Shown here: piece after piece, positions 5,306 through 8,061 of the stretch
Position numbering within the stretch: the first letter of the stretch is position 1
Layout: each line of letters opens with the position of its first letter
NCBI GenBank assembly: GCA_934216625.1
Contig: CAKQCC010000034.1
Span: forward strand, 1-8,061
DNA: 8,061 nt
Reading direction: 5' to 3'
DNA from: an uncultured Lactobacillaceae bacterium
GTDB lineage: Bacteria; Bacillota; Bacilli; Lactobacillales; Lactobacillaceae
The notes under the pieces: model-generated
What the model saw: the letters and a program-made list of their open reading frames with translations, nothing else
Databases searched by the model: none
Told to the model about the DNA's origin: nothing
Program-made: the position numbers and the translations under genes

Positions 5306-5331
5306 TCTCGGGAATTTAATAATTCTCGAGA
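5306..5331 (+). other. Intercistronic hairpin between metQ copy 3 and pepT
   Basis: An 11-bp stem (5306-5316 with 5321-5331, one G-T pair) closes a 4-nt TAAT loop. No T-run follows on the + strand, so it is not an ordinary terminator. On the transcript it sits 20 nt after the metQ stop and 25 nt before the pepT start. It may protect or process the mRNA and set the ratio of lipoprotein to peptidase. Confidence 0.55.
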
Positions 5332-5356
5332 TACATATTACAAAAGGCGTGATCTC

Positions 5357-6616
5357 ATGACAACTAAAGAAATTAATTTAAATGACATTAAGGATTTATT
5401 TATCAAGTATTGTAAAGTTGATACTCGTTCTGATCCACGTAGTCACACGACACCCACAACCCGTGGCCAAGTTAAATTAGCAAAAATAATTGTTAAAGAT
5501 ATTAAAAAACTTAATGTTCCGGTATCTTATAACAGTCAAAATGGCTTCGTTACCGTTGATTTGCCATCAAACGTTAAACAGCCAGGATTTCCGATCGGTT
5601 TTGATGCTCACTTGGATACCGCTGATTTTAACGCTAAAAATATTAAACCAGAAGTTCATCCAGATTATAATGGCAAGAAACTTTTAATTAATCGTAAGCT
5701 GAATTTGTGGTTAGACCCGGCTAAATTCCCTAAACTTAAAAATGAAAAAGGTCGAACTTTAATTACTACTGATGGTACAACGCTTTTGGGAGCTGATGAT
5801 AAAGCTGGGATTGTGGCGTCGATTGAAGCTATTAAATATTTTAAAACCCATTCCGGAATTAAGCATGGTGAAGTTAAATTTTCGTTTGGACCGGATGAAG
5901 AAATCGGCCGTGGCGCCAAAAAGTTTGACGCTCGACATTTTAATACTAAATTTTTATACACTTTAGATAACGGCTTCGTGGGTCAAATTAAAAATCAAAC
6001 TTTTAATGCTTCTCAAGCTGAAGTTATTTTTAAAGGAACTGCGGTGCATCCCGGCGGGGCTTATCATTCAATGGTTAATGCATTGACACTTGCTCATCAA
6101 TTTGTGTCAAAATTGCCGGCGAATGAAGTCCCCGAAAATAGTCGGGGTTTGCAGGGTTTCTATTTATGCCTTCATTTGACTGGATCAGTTGAAAAAGCAA
6201 GATTGATTTTAATCGTTCGGGATTTTGACGATCAAAAATATCAGGTTAAGAATAATTTATTAAAGGAAATTACTCATCAACTTAACCAATCCTTCCGACA
6301 ACCAAGAGTTTCTTTAAAGATTATTCAACAATACCGTAATTTTGGACCAATAATTAAAAAACATCCTTACATTCTTAAATTAGCTGAAAATGCTTATCGA
6401 GAAGTTGGAATCATCCCCAAAGTTACCGCTTTTCGTGGCGGGACTGATGGTAATTTTATTACTCCGAAAGGGATTCCAGCGCCGAATCTTTTTAACGGCG
6501 GTGGTAATTACCATGGCAAGTACGAATATGATAGTTTAGAAGATATTCGGGATACCACTAAAGTAATTATTCAAATTATTGTTGATCACGAAAAAGAGTA
6601 TCATCATTACAGATGA
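5357..6616 (+). CDS. pepT: Peptidase T (tripeptide aminopeptidase, M20B)
   Basis: This 419-residue cytoplasmic di-zinc peptidase removes the N-terminal residue of tripeptides, the last stage of peptide use. By alignment to known PepT, all catalytic parts are present: zinc ligands H85 and D87 in D-A-H-L-D-T-A-D, bridging D147 in L-L-G-A-D-D-K-A-G, general base E181 and ligand E182 in G-P-D-E-E-I-G-R-G, D204 in Y-T-L-D-N-G, and H386 in N-Y-H-G-K-Y-E. H231 (V-H-P-G), R289 (R-D-F-D) and F-R-G-G-T-D-G (359-365) also match. The length is normal (about 410). An ATG at 5267 in the same frame would overlap metQ copy 3 and add 30 residues absent from the family; ATG 5357 with AAAAGG at 5342-5347 is preferred. 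The D-N-G in place of the common D-G-G is a minor change. Its position in a Met T-box operon suggests methionine recovery from peptides. Confidence 0.93.
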   Translation: MTTKEINLNDIKDLFIKYCKVDTRSDPRSHTTPTTRGQVKLAKIIVKDIKKLNVPVSYNSQNGFVTVDLPSNVKQPGFPIGFDAHLDTADFNAKNIKPEVHPDYNGKKLLINRKLNLWLDPAKFPKLKNEKGRTLITTDGTTLLGADDKAGIVASIEAIKYFKTHSGIKHGEVKFSFGPDEEIGRGAKKFDARHFNTKFLYTLDNGFVGQIKNQTFNASQAEVIFKGTAVHPGGAYHSMVNALTLAHQFVSKLPANEVPENSRGLQGFYLCLHLTGSVEKARLILIVRDFDDQKYQVKNNLLKEITHQLNQSFRQPRVSLKIIQQYRNFGPIIKKHPYILKLAENAYREVGIIPKVTAFRGGTDGNFITPKGIPAPNLFNGGGNYHGKYEYDSLEDIRDTTKVIIQIIVDHEKEYHHYR

Positions 6617-6657
6617 TTAATACAGCTAAAATAAAATAACCATGGAGTGAATTACAA

Positions 6658-7251
6658 ATGAATTCTTTAAAGTTAATGAAGTCCAAGCAACCGTATTCCG
6701 TAATTTATCGAAAATTTACGAGTCGACCGCAACAACGTTTGAGAAAAGAAACGGCGAAACTGTGCTGGGAATATAATTTAACTAATCCGCTAGATACGGA
6801 TAGAAAAGATTTAATTCTTCGCAAGTTGTTTCGTTCTAAATTTGATTTATTTATTACTTCACCGTTTCACTGTGATTACGGATTCAATATTAATTTGACG
6901 GGACCGGTCTTTTTTAATTATGGGGTTGACATTGTCGATACTTCACCGGTTACTTTTGGCAAAAACGTTAGGATTGGTCCCCATACGTGCATTGCCTGCA
7001 CCGGACATTCAATTGACTATCATCAGCGCCGGCAAGGGGTCGTAATCAGTAAGCCTATCAACATTGGTGATGACGTTTGGCTTGGCGCTAATTGTTTCAT
7101 CAAGGGTGGCGTAGTAATTGGCAACCATTCCGTAATCGGCGCCGGAAGCGTTGTAACCCATAATATTCCAGCGGATGTGGTCGCATTTGGCTCCCCTTGC
7201 AATGTGCACCGAAAGATTAATCGGCATGATCGAATTGATAATTTGAAATAA
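6658..7251 (+). CDS. Maltose/galactoside O-acetyltransferase-type enzyme (left-handed beta-helix)
   Basis: This 197-residue cytoplasmic enzyme is of the LacA/Maa/NodL type, which moves acetyl from acetyl-CoA to a sugar hydroxyl. Residues about 11-65 resemble the N-terminal Mac helical domain. From about 66 to 185 come hexapeptide-type repeats of the left-handed beta-helix, such as V-T-F-G-K-N-V-R-I-G (98-107), I-N-I-G-D-D-V-W-L-G (134-143) and V-V-I-G-N-H-S-V-I-G-A-G-S-V-V-T (152-167). The catalytic histidine is probably H117 in C-T-G-H-S, where most relatives have T-H-P. The end (G-S-P-C-N-V-H-R-K-I) is the usual CoA-side closing G-x-P-A/C-x-x-x-R. The site GGAG (6645-6648) lies 9 bp before ATG, and 41 bp separate it from pepT, which suggests cotranscription. 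The physiological acceptor is unknown; family members often act in detoxifying or wall-sugar modification. Confidence 0.85.
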   Translation: MNSLKLMKSKQPYSVIYRKFTSRPQQRLRKETAKLCWEYNLTNPLDTDRKDLILRKLFRSKFDLFITSPFHCDYGFNINLTGPVFFNYGVDIVDTSPVTFGKNVRIGPHTCIACTGHSIDYHQRRQGVVISKPINIGDDVWLGANCFIKGGVVIGNHSVIGAGSVVTHNIPADVVAFGSPCNVHRKINRHDRIDNLK

Positions 7252-7285
7252 ATTCAATTATTGGATAGAATAGTTTTTTAATTAA

Positions 7286-7291
7286 TATTAT
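7286..7291 (+). promoter_or_regulatory. Weak candidate -10 ahead of the fructosamine kinase
   Basis: TATTAT at 7286-7291 lies 19 bp after TTGGAT (7261-7266). The spacing is long and the -35 poor, so an own promoter is possible but not shown; readthrough from the preceding gene is as likely. Confidence 0.2.
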
Positions 7292-7317
7292 TCTTTGATT
7301 GCTAAGGAGATTTAGCC

Positions 7318-8061
7318 GTGCTTAACCAGAATTGGGTAACTCGATTGCCTTTTAATGATGTTCAGTCCATTCGTCCCGTTTCGGGCGGGATGGCCTGTAA
7401 TTCGTATTGTATCAAAGCTAATAATCATAAGTATTTTATGAAAGTTCATTCCAATCCGGATCCGCATCATCAGTTTTTTGCCCATGAAGTTGAAGGCTTA
7501 CGATTGCTAAGTCAAGCGGCCAGGGTGCCCAAAATAGTTAATTATGGTCAAATTGGCTCGAAAGGCTATTTGATCTTGAATTGGCTTAATTTTGGCAAGG
7601 GTAGTCAGTACAAGCTGGGTCAAATGGTCGCTCGAGTTCACCGAATTCACAATGATCGGTTCGGTTTAGATCACGATTACCTAGGAACCGGCGTCCCAAG
7701 AATTAATCATTGGCAGAGAAGTTGGGTTAAATTTTATATTCACCAACGGTTGGACGTATTAGTTAAGCTAGCCAAGAAAAATCAGCTCTGGAATCAGAAC
7801 CGGAATCGGCATTATTTGAAACTACGAAATCAATTCATTGATTATTATTCTAAGCATAGAGTAATTCCCAGTTTGCTGCATGGTGATTTGTGGATGGGCA
7901 ATTGTGAATTTTACAAAGGCCAGCCGATGCTGATTGATCCCGATGTCTTTTATGGAGACCGCGAGTATGATTTAGCGACGACTTCGATTTCGCCGCAGGA
8001 ATTTAGTTCTGATTTTTATAAAGGCTATAACAGTGTTTATCCCGTTAAACCCGGCATCAAG
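7318..8061 (+). CDS. Fructosamine kinase family protein (3' end outside the window)
   Basis: The open frame runs 248 codons to the window edge without a stop. The family (FN3K/FN3K-related, aminoglycoside-phosphotransferase fold) phosphorylates sugar groups attached to amines so that the Amadori adduct falls off, a protein or amino-acid repair role in the cytoplasm. Visible are a glycine-rich start (P-V-S-G-G-M, 20-25), ATP-binding K42 (Y-F-M-K), acidic residues E57/E59 before G-L, the catalytic loop L-H-G-D-L-W-M-G-N (187-195, D190), the metal motif I-D-P-D (206-209) and Y-G-D-R-E-Y-D-L-A (212-220), a hallmark of this family. Family members are about 280-290 residues, so roughly 40 are missing. 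The start is GTG with AAGGAG (7304-7309) at 8-bp spacing; no better start is upstream. It lies 66 bp after the acetyltransferase. Confidence 0.88.
   Translation, partial: MLNQNWVTRLPFNDVQSIRPVSGGMACNSYCIKANNHKYFMKVHSNPDPHHQFFAHEVEGLRLLSQAARVPKIVNYGQIGSKGYLILNWLNFGKGSQYKLGQMVARVHRIHNDRFGLDHDYLGTGVPRINHWQRSWVKFYIHQRLDVLVKLAKKNQLWNQNRNRHYLKLRNQFIDYYSKHRVIPSLLHGDLWMGNCEFYKGQPMLIDPDVFYGDREYDLATTSISPQEFSSDFYKGYNSVYPVKPGIK

Noticed and set aside
5267..5356. N-terminal extension of PepT from ATG 5267
   Set aside because: It overlaps metQ copy 3, has no ribosome site, includes the intercistronic hairpin, and adds 30 residues not found in the family.
5490..5966. Open frames of 64-98 codons on both strands inside pepT
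   Set aside because: PepT motifs are continuous through the region; these are shadows of a real gene.
7009..7257. 82-codon minus-strand frame
   Set aside because: It is antisense to the hexapeptide-repeat core of the acetyltransferase.
1..8061. CRISPR arrays, insertion sequences, tRNA or rRNA genes
   Set aside because: No regularly spaced repeats, transposase motifs with terminal repeats, or tRNA cloverleaf and rRNA core sequences were seen.

Overview
The window looks like part of a Lactobacillaceae chromosome (low-GC Gram-positive). The evidence is strong AAGGAG-type ribosome sites, a T-box riboswitch, lipoprotein signal peptides, an AT-rich lysine/asparagine-heavy codon style, and a typical lactobacillus gene set (GRP sugar transporter, NlpA/MetQ lipoproteins, PepT, maltose-O-acetyltransferase-type enzyme, fructosamine kinase). 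The genus cannot be fixed from the sequence.

Left end (1-1357): the last 21 codons of an amino-acid ABC transporter ATPase run into the window on the + strand. They converge on a minus-strand GRP-family sugar transporter (131-1006). The 351-bp gap that follows holds the divergent promoter region, a 40-codon coding-like remnant without a start (1164-1286), a 9-bp inverted repeat and a likely -10 element for the next gene.

Centre-left (1358-2194): a secreted, very basic protein with two CopL/YdhK (DUF1541) repeats, a methionine-rich linker and a cysteine-capped helical segment. It is probably a cell-surface copper-binding protein.

Centre (2195-5285): a promoter and a long T-box leader precede three tandem MetQ/NlpA-type substrate-binding lipoproteins. 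The leader has one Stem I with an ATG (Met) specifier, but two complete Stem III + antiterminator/terminator modules in series, so it is a partially duplicated T-box. No ABC ATPase or permease gene accompanies the three binding proteins.

Right (5286-8061): the same strand continues with tripeptidase PepT, a sugar O-acetyltransferase, and a fructosamine kinase that starts at GTG and runs off the window end. Gaps of 41-71 bp and the lack of a strong internal terminator allow readthrough from the T-box promoter.

The proposed logic is that uncharged tRNA-Met signals methionine shortage. The leader then antiterminates, several MetQ variants capture methionine or related ligands outside the cell, and PepT releases amino acids from imported peptides inside. 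The role of the last two genes in this scheme is unknown. The main point for follow-up is the partially duplicated T-box coupled to the three-copy binding-protein cluster.
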